Assembly: GCA_017447645.1 (NCBI GenBank)
Contig: JAFSNA010000142.1
Span: 1-64,000 of the forward strand
DNA from: Oscillospiraceae bacterium
Lineage (GTDB): Bacteria; Bacillota; Clostridia; Oscillospirales; Oscillospiraceae
Direction of reading: 5' to 3'
Length of the DNA: 64,000 nt
A program made the position numbers and the translations under genes. Within the stretch, counting starts at the first letter, position 1. Every line of letters begins with the position of its first letter. Under the pieces are notes generated by a model. The model was not told the origin of the DNA and searched no databases. It saw nothing but the letters and a program-made list of their open reading frames with translations. Of this stretch, positions 56,867-64,000 are shown piece after piece.

Positions 56867-58345
56867 ATGAACGAGAGCTATATCGCCCGCACCAGCGGCT
56901 TGAAAACGAAGGACTATCTCGGCTACGCGATGATCGACGCCGCGGGCTGCCTGGTTTTCAGCCTTGTCACGGTCCTCCTGCAGAAGTTTTACACCGACAT
57001 CTTCCACCTCAGTCCCCTCTTCATCATGCTGATGTTCATCGCGGCGCGCGTCTGGGACGGCATCAACGACCCGATCATGGGCCGCATCTGCGACACGGTC
57101 CGTCCCTCGCGCTTCGGGCGCTACCGTCCCTGGATCCTGTACGCGGCTCTGCCGCTCTCCCTTTCGGCGGTGCTGATGTTCCTCAAATTCCCCGGCTTCG
57201 GCGAGGAAGGCCGCATGACGGCCACCTGCATTTACGCGACCGCGACCTATATCTTCTTCGGCATGGCCTACACCGTGCTGCAGATCCCCTTCGGCTCGCT
57301 GGCCTCCGTCGTGACGACCGACGCGCACGAGCGCAGCCGCCTCTCCGTCTGGCGCTCGATCGGCGCGGCGCTCGGCTCGATCCCCGTGCTGCTGATCGCC
57401 TCCTTTGCGTACGCCAAGCGGCTGGATGCGAACGGCAATGTCGTGCTCGGGGAGAACGGCAAGGCCATCACCGACATGCAGTACGCGCCCGTGATCCGCG
57501 GCGTCGCGATCATGGCGCTCTGCTCGTTTATCATGCTCCTCATCGCCTTCAGGCTCAACCGCGAGCGCGTCAAGACCAAGCCGCTGAACGTCGAAAAGGG
57601 GGCGGCGCGGCGTGTGATGACTCTGCTGTTTCAGAATCGCGCCTTCGTGTCCGTAAGCCTGATCTCGATGCTGCTGCTCTCGGGGCAGATGTTCACGCAG
57701 AGCTTTTACACCTACCTCTTTGACGATTATTTCCACGCCAACTGGATGAACCTCGCCTCGCAGGCCTGCACCTATTCGCCGATGCTCGTGATGATGTTCC
57801 TGCTGCCGAACATGGCGAAGAAGATCGGCAAAAAGGAGGTCTGCGCCGTGGGCGTCGCCGCGGCGGCCGCGGCCAACCTCGTGCTGTTCTTCCTGCGCGG
57901 CATGGATCCGGATATCCTCATGTGGGTCTTCCTCGCGCTCTGCTTTGTCAGCGGCTGCGGACTGACCACGCTGGTCATGCAGCTCTGGGCGATGGTGACG
58001 GACGCGATCGACGACATCGAGGTCAGGACCGGCAGCCGCGACGACGGCACGGCCTACAGCGTGTTCAACTTTTTCCGCAAGCTCGGCCAGGTGCTCTCGG
58101 CCGTCTGCGTCAACGGCGCGCTGATGGGCATGCACTACAAGGTGGAAAAGGGCGCGGTGCAGACGACGGAAAACCTGCACAGGATGTACGATCTTGCCAC
58201 GCTCATCCCCGCCGTGCTCTTCGCTCTGATGGCGCTGATGCTCTTCGTGTACTATCCCCTCTCCCGCAAAAAGGTGGAGGAACTGCAGCTGCAGAAGGAA
58301 CAGAAGCTCAAAGAGCATTACGAAAACAATACCATCGACATCTGA
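56867..58345 (+). CDS. GPH-family sugar:cation symporter
   Basis: 492 residues, 12 membrane segments. KDYLGYAMIDAAGCLVFSLV start, AARVWDGINDPIMGRICDTV with the coupling Asp, TVRPSRFGRYRPWILYAALP, and C-terminal SVFNFFRKLGQVLSAVCVNG are typical of the GPH family (MelB/YicJ). The ATG at 56867 is 16 bases after the macro-domain gene. Likely imports an oligosaccharide or glycoside, perhaps for the GH31 enzyme encoded opposite (inference). Confidence 0.88.
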   Translation: MNESYIARTSGLKTKDYLGYAMIDAAGCLVFSLVTVLLQKFYTDIFHLSPLFIMLMFIAARVWDGINDPIMGRICDTVRPSRFGRYRPWILYAALPLSLSAVLMFLKFPGFGEEGRMTATCIYATATYIFFGMAYTVLQIPFGSLASVVTTDAHERSRLSVWRSIGAALGSIPVLLIASFAYAKRLDANGNVVLGENGKAITDMQYAPVIRGVAIMALCSFIMLLIAFRLNRERVKTKPLNVEKGAARRVMTLLFQNRAFVSVSLISMLLLSGQMFTQSFYTYLFDDYFHANWMNLASQACTYSPMLVMMFLLPNMAKKIGKKEVCAVGVAAAAAANLVLFFLRGMDPDILMWVFLALCFVSGCGLTTLVMQLWAMVTDAIDDIEVRTGSRDDGTAYSVFNFFRKLGQVLSAVCVNGALMGMHYKVEKGAVQTTENLHRMYDLATLIPAVLFALMALMLFVYYPLSRKKVEELQLQKEQKLKEHYENNTIDI

Positions 58346-58359
58346 TCTCCATCCGAAGC

Positions 58360-58396
58360 AAAACCGGGGCTGTCTTTTACGACAGCCCCGGTTTTT
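58360..58396. terminator. Bidirectional terminator
   Basis: AAAACCGGGGCTGTC (58360-58374) pairs with GACAGCCCCGGTTTT (58381-58395), loop TTTTAC, T5 after; convergent genes on both sides. Confidence 0.92.
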
Positions 58397-58406
58397 CGCG
58401 CCCGCG

Positions 58407-59171
58407 TCATCTTTTCCTGTACAGCAGAAGTTCCGGGTCGGCCCCGTCCCTGCCGTAGCTGCAGACGAGGATGAAATCCACATTGGCGAGCACGCCGAAG
58501 CAGCGCCCGCTGCCGTCCTCCGCCTCCAGCTGATTTCCCAGATACGTCGTGCGGTCGTCCAGAAACTTTGCTTTCGCTCCGCCGGGAAGCGGATAGGCCA
58601 GATTCACATAGCTCCCGACAAGCGCGTTGAGCCTTTCAAGGCGCGGCATCCCCTCGATACGGAGGCCGTTGATCTCCCCGATCAGCGTTTTCTTGAGCGC
58701 CTCGAACGCTCCGTCGTCCTTGAGCTCCTCGTGCCTCTTCCAGTAATCCAGCTCGGGCAGCTTCTGTTTGAGATAAGCCCTGGCCTGTTCTTCGGAAAAG
58801 CCCGCGCTCGTCATGTTCCCGACGCACACGTCGATCAGCTCGTCCATGTCGCCGTACATGTAGGTCCCGTCTGCATAGCACCATTGGCAGTAGTCCTCGT
58901 TGAGCGTGCCGTCCTTGTTCCGGCCGAGGATGCTGTCCTCCAGCGGCATCCCGCAGCACTGGCAGACAAGCCGGCGCGGTGAGCCCAGCAGCGTGTTGAT
59001 GGAAACGTCGTACAGTCCGGACAGCAGCTTCAGCGTCTCTGTGTTCGGGGTCGTTTCTCCCGTCTCCCAACGCGACACGGCCTGCCGCGTCACAAAGACC
59101 TTCTCCGCCAGCTCATCCTGGGACAGTCCGTGCTTTGTCCGCAGCCCATACAGGATTTCTTTCGTGTTCAT
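58407..59171 (-). CDS. XRE-family regulator with zinc ribbon
   Basis: 254 residues. Helix-turn-helix (1-65): LYGLRTKHGLSQDELAEKVF, VTRQAVSRWETGETTPNTE. Then a putative zinc ribbon with CQCCGMPLED and DYCQWCYADGTY (two Cys pairs), and an uncharacterised C-terminus with LNALVGSYVNLAYPLPGGAK. ATG at 59171 with GAGGAGGCG upstream. Between the sugar transporter and the GH31/esterase unit, so a candidate local regulator (inference). Confidence 0.85.
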   Translation of the reverse strand: MNTKEILYGLRTKHGLSQDELAEKVFVTRQAVSRWETGETTPNTETLKLLSGLYDVSINTLLGSPRRLVCQCCGMPLEDSILGRNKDGTLNEDYCQWCYADGTYMYGDMDELIDVCVGNMTSAGFSEEQARAYLKQKLPELDYWKRHEELKDDGAFEALKKTLIGEINGLRIEGMPRLERLNALVGSYVNLAYPLPGGAKAKFLDDRTTYLGNQLEAEDGSGRCFGVLANVDFILVCSYGRDGADPELLLYRKR

Positions 59172-59241
59172 ATACTCGCCTCCTCGATGCCGATTGTAAC
59201 GCAAAACGCTCCGGCATGCACGCAACTTGCTGTTGCTTTTC

Positions 59242-61287
59242 TCACGCCGTGGCGGCGCTCGGCAGCGAAGCCCCCGAGCGGAGGAACCACACCGGCTCGT
59301 CCGTGGGCAGGCAGGGCACGGTAACGGTCGCGCCGCCGGAGAAGGCTTCGCCCTCGCCGCGCAGCTTCCAGCCGTTTTCGTCGTGCGGCAGCGAGACCGT
59401 GACGGCCTCCGCGCCGCGGTCGAAGACCGGGCAGGCAAGGATCTCGTCGCCGCAGAAAAAGCAGTCGCTCTCGCAGTCGTAACCCGGCTCGGCGAGGAAC
59501 ACGGGCCAGATCAGCGGCTCGTTTTTCTTTCGCCTGCGCTCATACTCGCTCTGCAGATAGGGCAGCAGCCTCTCTCGCAGGGCGAAGATGCGCCGCACGC
59601 TCTCCATCAGATCGTCGTAAAGCCAGGGCATCGTGCTCTTTTCCCCCGGCTTCCAGGAATGCAGGACGAAACGCGGCGTGAACACGCCGTACTGCAGCCA
59701 GCGCAGGAACAGCTCGCGCTCCGGCTGCGGCCCGGCAAAGCCGCCGATGTCGGCTCCGAAGAAGGAAAAGCCGCTCAGCGCCATCGTCATCGCCTGGAAG
59801 TGATTATAGCGCAGGTCGGAAAAGTCCGTGCGGTTGTCGCCCGTCCAGGTCGTGGCGACGCGCTGCGTCCCGGCGATCGCGCCGCGCGAGACGTTGAAGG
59901 GAACGAAGTCCTCTCCCAGCGCCTCGATGCAGGCCTCGCGGCTGGCGCGCGCCATGAGATAGGAAAACAGCGGGCGGATCAGTCTTGCCCTCGTCTCATG
60001 CCCGAAGCCGTCCGCCAGAACGGAGGCGTCGAGCACATCATACTCGTTGTTGTCGTTCCAGATGTGGCGATAGCCCTTTTCGACGAGCTGCTCGCGCACG
60101 CGGCTTTTCCAGAACGCGTAGGCGCCGCGGTTCGTGAAATCCAGATAGCTCGCCATGCCGCCCCAGAAGGGAAAGCGCGCGGCTCTGCCGTCGGCGTAGT
60201 GCAGAAAGTATCCCTTCGCCGCGAGCTCGTCATAGAGCGGATGCGTGGTCAGGAACGCGCTCTTGACGTTCGGAATCAGCTCCATGTCCCGCTCGCGGAA
60301 AAACGCGCTCAGCTCCTCCGGCGAGGGGATCTTCTCTCTGTTCCAATGAAACACGCAGCGCTGATCGCCGATCTGCGTATAGCCGCTGGAGAGGTAAAAG
60401 CCTCCCGCGCGGATGCCGTTCTCGGCGCACTTGACCGCAAAGGAGCGCACGCGTGCGTCCGCGTCCGGCGCGTCGGTATATTCCATCGTGCTGCCGCAGT
60501 AGCGGAAGGCCCAGTCCGGGACCTCCGCCGCGCCGCCGCAGAGCGCGGTGAAGCGCGAGACGATCTGCGCCGTCGTGCCGAGGATGAGGTAAAACACCTG
60601 GTCCTCCTCCTCGAAGCGGGCGGAGGAGAAGGGCTCGAAGTAATTGTCGTGCTCCTGCCCGAAGTCCATGCGTCCGTTGGAATATGTATCGTAAAACATT
60701 CCGTAGCTGCCCGCGCTGTTTTCGCAGATATAAAACGGGATCTGCTTATAGAGCGGGTCGCTGTCCTTCGCGGAAAAGCCCATCGAGTCCGTTGCCGCCA
60801 GGGCGAAGCTGCGCCCGGCCTTGTTCACGGCGCCTCCCTTGTCTCCCAGGCCGAAAATGCGCTCGCCCGCCTCGCGCCGGACATAGTGCGCAAAGCCCTC
60901 TCCAAGCTCGCCGTCGAAATTGTAGGCAAGGCCGCCGCGGTCGGCGTACAGGAGCCCCCGCTCATTCCGCGCCGTGATGCGGAAGTTCTTTTTTTCCACC
61001 GTGAAGTCGACGCCGTCGAGCGAGAAGCGCAGTTCGTTATGTTCCTCCGTCACATCCGGGCAGGCCAAAGAGAAGCCCTCGGTCGAAAGCTTGTCCCTGC
61101 CCTCGAGCGGCAGCTCGCCCCCGCCGGGGCAGACGCTCCAGGTCGGAAGCCTTTGCGCCCCCTCGTGCAGCAGCGCCACGCGCAGCATTTGTTCAAAAAA
61201 GTCCAGGCGCATCGTCACGCCGTCCGCGGCGTAAACGCGCCGGGAACTCTCCGCTTCGACGAGCGCAAAGCGATGGTCGAATTTCAT
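59242..61287 (-). CDS. GH31 alpha-glycosidase
   Basis: 681 residues, cytoplasmic. N-terminal beta domain (1-220), catalytic barrel with FGLGDKGGAVNKAGRSF, PDWAFRYCGSTMEYTDAPDA, nucleophile region RHIWNDNNEYDV, acid/base region TTWTGDNRTDFSDL, and FFGADIGGFAGPQPERELFL. WNDxNE and GDN are the GH31 catalytic signatures. Start overlaps the esterase stop by four bases (ATGA). Typical substrates are alpha-1,4/1,6-glucosides, but GH31 also includes xylosidases and sulfoquinovosidases. Confidence 0.93.
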   Translation of the reverse strand: MKFDHRFALVEAESSRRVYAADGVTMRLDFFEQMLRVALLHEGAQRLPTWSVCPGGGELPLEGRDKLSTEGFSLACPDVTEEHNELRFSLDGVDFTVEKKNFRITARNERGLLYADRGGLAYNFDGELGEGFAHYVRREAGERIFGLGDKGGAVNKAGRSFALAATDSMGFSAKDSDPLYKQIPFYICENSAGSYGMFYDTYSNGRMDFGQEHDNYFEPFSSARFEEEDQVFYLILGTTAQIVSRFTALCGGAAEVPDWAFRYCGSTMEYTDAPDADARVRSFAVKCAENGIRAGGFYLSSGYTQIGDQRCVFHWNREKIPSPEELSAFFRERDMELIPNVKSAFLTTHPLYDELAAKGYFLHYADGRAARFPFWGGMASYLDFTNRGAYAFWKSRVREQLVEKGYRHIWNDNNEYDVLDASVLADGFGHETRARLIRPLFSYLMARASREACIEALGEDFVPFNVSRGAIAGTQRVATTWTGDNRTDFSDLRYNHFQAMTMALSGFSFFGADIGGFAGPQPERELFLRWLQYGVFTPRFVLHSWKPGEKSTMPWLYDDLMESVRRIFALRERLLPYLQSEYERRRKKNEPLIWPVFLAEPGYDCESDCFFCGDEILACPVFDRGAEAVTVSLPHDENGWKLRGEGEAFSGGATVTVPCLPTDEPVWFLRSGASLPSAATA

Positions 61288-62642
61288 GCCTTCGGCTCTC
61301 CTTTTTTCAGAAGATTGAACGTCATTTTCGCATAGTCCGCGCGGCCCATCGCCGTGCTTTTCGGCGAGAAACGCAGCACGCGCGCACGCCTTTTCGAGGC
61401 GCGCTCCCATTCCGGAAGGCCTTCGCCGTTCGGATCGCCGCTCCGGGCGAAGTTCGCCAGGTACTGCGCCAGCTGCGCCGCGGCCTCACGGTCCCGCGCG
61501 CCGTATGGCCGCCAGCTGCCGGAGAGCGTCTCGAAGATATAGCGCAGATCGCAGGAATGGAACGCGCCGCTGTCGTCTCCCGGCGCGTCAAGATCAAAGT
61601 AATAGACATAGCCGCTGTTCGCTCCGGCAAAGCGGTTGCCGATATAAGCCATCATGGGGGCGTACATGTCCGTGTTCGTATAGCCGATCAGATAGTCCAG
61701 CGCAAGCGGCTTCCCGATCATCTCGTCGATCGGCTTCGGGATCAGCAGTCCGTCGATCACGGGCATGGTGTTGTAGGTGTTGTCCCTGCGGCGTTTCCTG
61801 ATCTCCTCTGCCGCGTCGAAGAGCGTGTCGAGCGATGCCGCGCGGAGCTCGTCCAGGCTCCCGCAGCCGGCGAGCGCCATGAACTCCAGCCAGTAGGCGC
61901 GCGTGTCCTCCGCGCGGCGCGGCAGGGCGAAGCGCGGGAACATCCCGCCGCCGGACATCATCGCCGCGTGTTGGAACAGGCCCTTGTTGGCCGGGTTGAG
62001 ACAGTGATACTGGATCGAGATCGCCCCGGCGCTCTGGCCCAGCAGCGTGATATTGCCGCCGTCTCCGCCGAAGGCCGCGATATGCGTCCTCACCCAGCGG
62101 ATCGCCGTAAGCTGGTCGTCAAGGCCGAAGTTGCCGTCGCGGCCGAATCGCTTTTCGATCTCCTCATGCGTCAGCCAGCCGAGCGCCCCCACGCGGTAGT
62201 TGGCAAAGACCGTGACGATCCCGCGTGAGGCGAGCCCCGCGCCGTCGAAGGGGTCCTCGCTGTTGATGCCGGAATCGAAGCCGCCGCCGTGGAAAAAGAG
62301 CACGACGGGGCAGTCCTTTGCGCCTTTCGGGGTGAAGATGTTCAGGTTCAGACAGTCCTCGCCGTAGCTGAAAACGCAGCCCTCGCGGAATTCTTTCTTA
62401 TAAAAGCGCCGGGTCGGGTTTTCAAGATGCTCGTGCCAGGCGCGGTTCTGCGGGCAGGCCGGACCGGGCCGCGTCGCATCGAGCGCGCCTTCCCAGCTCC
62501 CGACTTCCGCGGCGTATTCCCATCGCCCGGCCCGGGCGTACGGCACGCCCAGGAACTCCAGGCAGTTTTCTCTCTCGTTTCCCCTTACGGCGCCGAAGGG
62601 CGTCTCCAGCGTAAAGCCGCCTAGGATCATTTTTTCGACCAT
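61284..62642 (-). CDS. Type-B carboxylesterase
   Basis: 452 residues of the carboxylesterase/para-nitrobenzyl esterase family: EFLGVPYARAGRW near residue 30, SYGEDCLNLNIFTPKGA, oxyanion loop VLFFHGGGFDSGINSEDPF, nucleophile TLLGQSAGAISIQYH (Ser), Glu in IGYTNTDMYAPMM region and His in DSGAFHSCDLRYIF. ATG at 62642 with GGAGGAGG upstream. Cotranscribed with GH31; perhaps removes acyl groups from the GH31 substrate (inference). Confidence 0.88.
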   Translation of the reverse strand: MVEKMILGGFTLETPFGAVRGNERENCLEFLGVPYARAGRWEYAAEVGSWEGALDATRPGPACPQNRAWHEHLENPTRRFYKKEFREGCVFSYGEDCLNLNIFTPKGAKDCPVVLFFHGGGFDSGINSEDPFDGAGLASRGIVTVFANYRVGALGWLTHEEIEKRFGRDGNFGLDDQLTAIRWVRTHIAAFGGDGGNITLLGQSAGAISIQYHCLNPANKGLFQHAAMMSGGGMFPRFALPRRAEDTRAYWLEFMALAGCGSLDELRAASLDTLFDAAEEIRKRRRDNTYNTMPVIDGLLIPKPIDEMIGKPLALDYLIGYTNTDMYAPMMAYIGNRFAGANSGYVYYFDLDAPGDDSGAFHSCDLRYIFETLSGSWRPYGARDREAAAQLAQYLANFARSGDPNGEGLPEWERASKRRARVLRFSPKSTAMGRADYAKMTFNLLKKGEPKA

Positions 62643-62669
62643 CCCGCTCACCTCCTCCGGATCATTTTG

Positions 62670-62721
62670 ATTATAACAGCTTTACGCCGCACTTGCCATA
62701 CTTTTTGCCCTTTGCTATAAT
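62670..62721. promoter_or_regulatory. Divergent promoters for the esterase/GH31 unit and mutY
   Basis: Plus strand: TTGCCA (62693-62698), 17 bp, TATAAT (62716-62721), for mutY. Minus strand: TATAAT (62675-62670) with a weak TGGCAA 17 bases upstream, for the esterase. The two overlap. Confidence 0.65.
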
Positions 62722-62751
62722 CAAGTGGAAAAAAGACGAGAGGTGCCCCCG

Positions 62752-63786
62752 ATGACGGACAAGCAGATAATCGAACAGGCTCTGCCGCGGATCGCCGACT
62801 GGTACGCCGCGGCGCGCCGCCCGCTGCCCTGGCGCCTCTCGCCCACGCCCTACCACGTGTGGATCTCCGAGATCATGCTGCAGCAGACGCGCATCGAGGC
62901 TGTGATCCCCTATTACGAGCGTTTTATCTCCGAGCTGCCGGATATACCTTCCCTGGCGAAAGTCGACGAAAACAGGCTCCTGAAGCTCTGGGAGGGCCTC
63001 GGCTATTACAGCCGCGCGCGCAATCTCAGAAAAGCCGCCGTACAGGTCTGCGAGCGCCATGGGGGCAAGCTGCCCGCCTCGGCCGAGGAGCTGAAAAAGC
63101 TGCCCGGCGTCGGCGACTACACGGCCGGCGCGATCGCCTCGATCGCCTTCGGGCTCGCCGAGCCCGCCGTGGACGGGAACGTGCTGCGCGTCCTCTCCCG
63201 TCTGCTCGCGGACGGACGGGACGTGCTGAGCCCCTCCGTCCGCCGGGAAGCCGCGGCTCTGCTGCGCGCGGGCTATCCCGCGGGCGAGGCGGCCGCGCTC
63301 GTGACCGAGGGCCTGATGGAGCTGGGCGAGACCGTATGCGTCCCCGGCGGCGAGGCGCGCTGCGCGCTCTGCCCGCTCAAAGAGCTTTGCCGGGCGCGGA
63401 GCGAGGGCGCGGTCGAGCGCTATCCCGTCCGCAGCGCCCCCAGGCCGCGCCGCGTCGAGGAGCGCACCGTGCTGCTGCTGCGCTGCGCGGGCAAAACGGC
63501 CATCCGCCGACGCGAGGAAAAGGGCCTGCTCGCCGGGCTGTGGGAATTCCCCTCGCTCGACGGCTTTCACGACGCGGACGAGCTGCGCGCGCTCTGGCCC
63601 GACGCGCTGTCCGTGACGCCCTGCGGCGAGGCGCGGCATCTTTTCACGCACGTCGAGTGGCGCATGCGCGGCTTTCTGATCGAACTCCCGCGCGAGCTTC
63701 CGATCTATGTGTGGGAGGATGCGCGGACGATCCGGGCGGCCTATTCCGTCCCCACGGCGCTGAAAGCCTTCCTCAGGCGGCTCTGA
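62752..63786 (+). CDS. mutY: A/G-specific adenine glycosylase
   Basis: 344 residues. Removes adenine mispaired with 8-oxoguanine. EIMLQQTRIEAVIPYYERF, HhH motif LKKLPGVGDYTAGAIASIAF, catalytic Asp in AVDGNVLRVLSRL, the [4Fe-4S] ligands C-x7-C-x2-C-x5-C (CVPGGEARCALCPLKELC), and a C-terminal NUDIX-like 8-oxoG recognition domain (GLLAGLWEFPSLDG). The first Cys spacing is seven rather than the usual six, a variant I believe occurs in Firmicutes. ATG at 62752. Confidence 0.95.
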   Translation: MTDKQIIEQALPRIADWYAAARRPLPWRLSPTPYHVWISEIMLQQTRIEAVIPYYERFISELPDIPSLAKVDENRLLKLWEGLGYYSRARNLRKAAVQVCERHGGKLPASAEELKKLPGVGDYTAGAIASIAFGLAEPAVDGNVLRVLSRLLADGRDVLSPSVRREAAALLRAGYPAGEAAALVTEGLMELGETVCVPGGEARCALCPLKELCRARSEGAVERYPVRSAPRPRRVEERTVLLLRCAGKTAIRRREEKGLLAGLWEFPSLDGFHDADELRALWPDALSVTPCGEARHLFTHVEWRMRGFLIELPRELPIYVWEDARTIRAAYSVPTALKAFLRRL

Positions 63787-63847
63787 GCGGCATGTCAAGT
63801 CGATCGGCATAAGTCACCTTTCCTCTCCGAGACAAACGGATGCAGAT

Positions 63848-63891
63848 ATAGGATGGACCCACCCGGCATAAGCCGGATGGGTCCATCCTAT
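63848..63891. terminator. Long hairpin downstream of mutY
   Basis: Arms of 20 bases (63848-63867, ATAGGATGGACCCACCCGGC, with 63872-63891) with one mismatch and loop ATAA. No T-run follows, so it may be a terminator, RNA-processing hairpin or repeat. Confidence 0.6.
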
Positions 63892-63925
63892 GTTCGTCCG
63901 GGGATGGGGCGCTATCCCGCGGGCC

Positions 63926-64000
63926 TCAGCCTTCACGCAGCGCTGTCAGCGCTTCGCGCTGCCGGAGGAGCTTCTCGACAAGAGCGGCATAATCGGCGTC
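63926..64000 (-). CDS. C-terminal end of an unknown protein (cut by window edge)
   Basis: An open frame enters from the right edge and ends at a TGA (63928-63926). The visible 24 residues DADYAALVEKLLRQREALTA... are helical and charged. Convergent with mutY across the hairpin at 63848. No family can be assigned from so little. Confidence 0.5.
   Translation of the reverse strand, partial: DADYAALVEKLLRQREALTALREG

Noticed and set aside
59227..61335. A 702-codon plus-strand frame opposite the GH31 gene
   Set aside because: Antisense shadow; GH31 catalytic motifs are on the minus strand.
1..64000. CRISPR arrays, insertion sequences, integrases or prophage genes
   Set aside because: No regularly spaced direct repeats, transposase, integrase or phage structural motifs were seen on either strand.

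Overview
The window is GC-rich DNA (roughly 60% by eye) from an endospore-forming, low-redox Firmicute. The best guess is a gut Clostridia of the Oscillospiraceae type. The evidence is the sporulation/division string yabP-yabQ-divIC-yabR (6499 to 5056, minus strand), a class III fructose-1,6-bisphosphatase, a 4-hydroxybutyrate/butyrate-type CoA-transferase, a two-gene SufC/SufB Fe-S module, a glycine riboswitch controlling an amino-acid:Na+ symporter, and a double-glycine peptide exporter of the NHLM type. The taxon is inferred from gene content only. I see no transposase, integrase, CRISPR array, rRNA or prophage.

Layout. 1-9.1 kb: housekeeping genes (tcdA fragment, bioY, rpiB, CoA-transferase, spore/division operon, malQ, two small membrane proteins), interrupted by an AT-richer membrane gene lying between two inverted hairpins (2963-3725). 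9.27-11.0 kb: glycine riboswitch plus symporter. 11.1-11.9 kb: tRNA-Pro(GGG), an inverted copy of part of it, and a gene of unknown function. 11.9-18.1 kb: fructose bisphosphatase and a 1321-residue sensor/MscS channel with a kinase-like tail. 18.3-26.6 kb: a leftward secretion locus with a membrane fusion protein, two ABC exporters (one with a C39 protease), two small double-glycine-leader proteins built from CW_7 cell-wall-binding repeats, a leader-like small protein, an ECF sigma factor, a Nif11-type precursor and a YdcF-type membrane protein. 26.7-38.7 kb: lipoproteins, two VanX-type dipeptidases, a MATE transporter fused to an RsbW-like kinase domain, a PHP enzyme and a partner-switching set (STAS, PP2C phosphatase, STAS-kinase-HATPase fusion), nearly all leftward with short gaps. 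38.9-50.6 kb: diguanylate cyclase, transglutaminase, esterase, a large Fe-S/FAD oxidoreductase, transporters, SufC/SufB and a methionine sulfoxide reductase. 50.9-54.4 kb: a MoxR-DUF58-transglutaminase-associated operon whose moxR carries an in-frame stop codon. 54.4-64 kb: a membrane spermidine-synthase-like protein, a degenerate macro domain, a GPH sugar transporter, an XRE regulator, GH31 glycosidase, carboxylesterase and mutY.

The most unusual content falls into two groups. (1) Small proteins made of a 17-residue double-glycine leader followed by two CW_7 repeats sit directly behind their apparent protease/exporter. This is a plausible undescribed class of secreted cell-wall-binding bacteriocins or decoys. 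(2) RsbW-like ATPase domains are attached to membrane transport proteins (an MscS channel with a degenerate domain, a MATE transporter with an intact one) and to a STAS-kinase hybrid, next to a full partner-switching set but with no cognate sigma factor. This suggests partner switching used to control transport or the envelope rather than transcription. Both functional readings are inference; the domain calls come from motifs visible in the translations.
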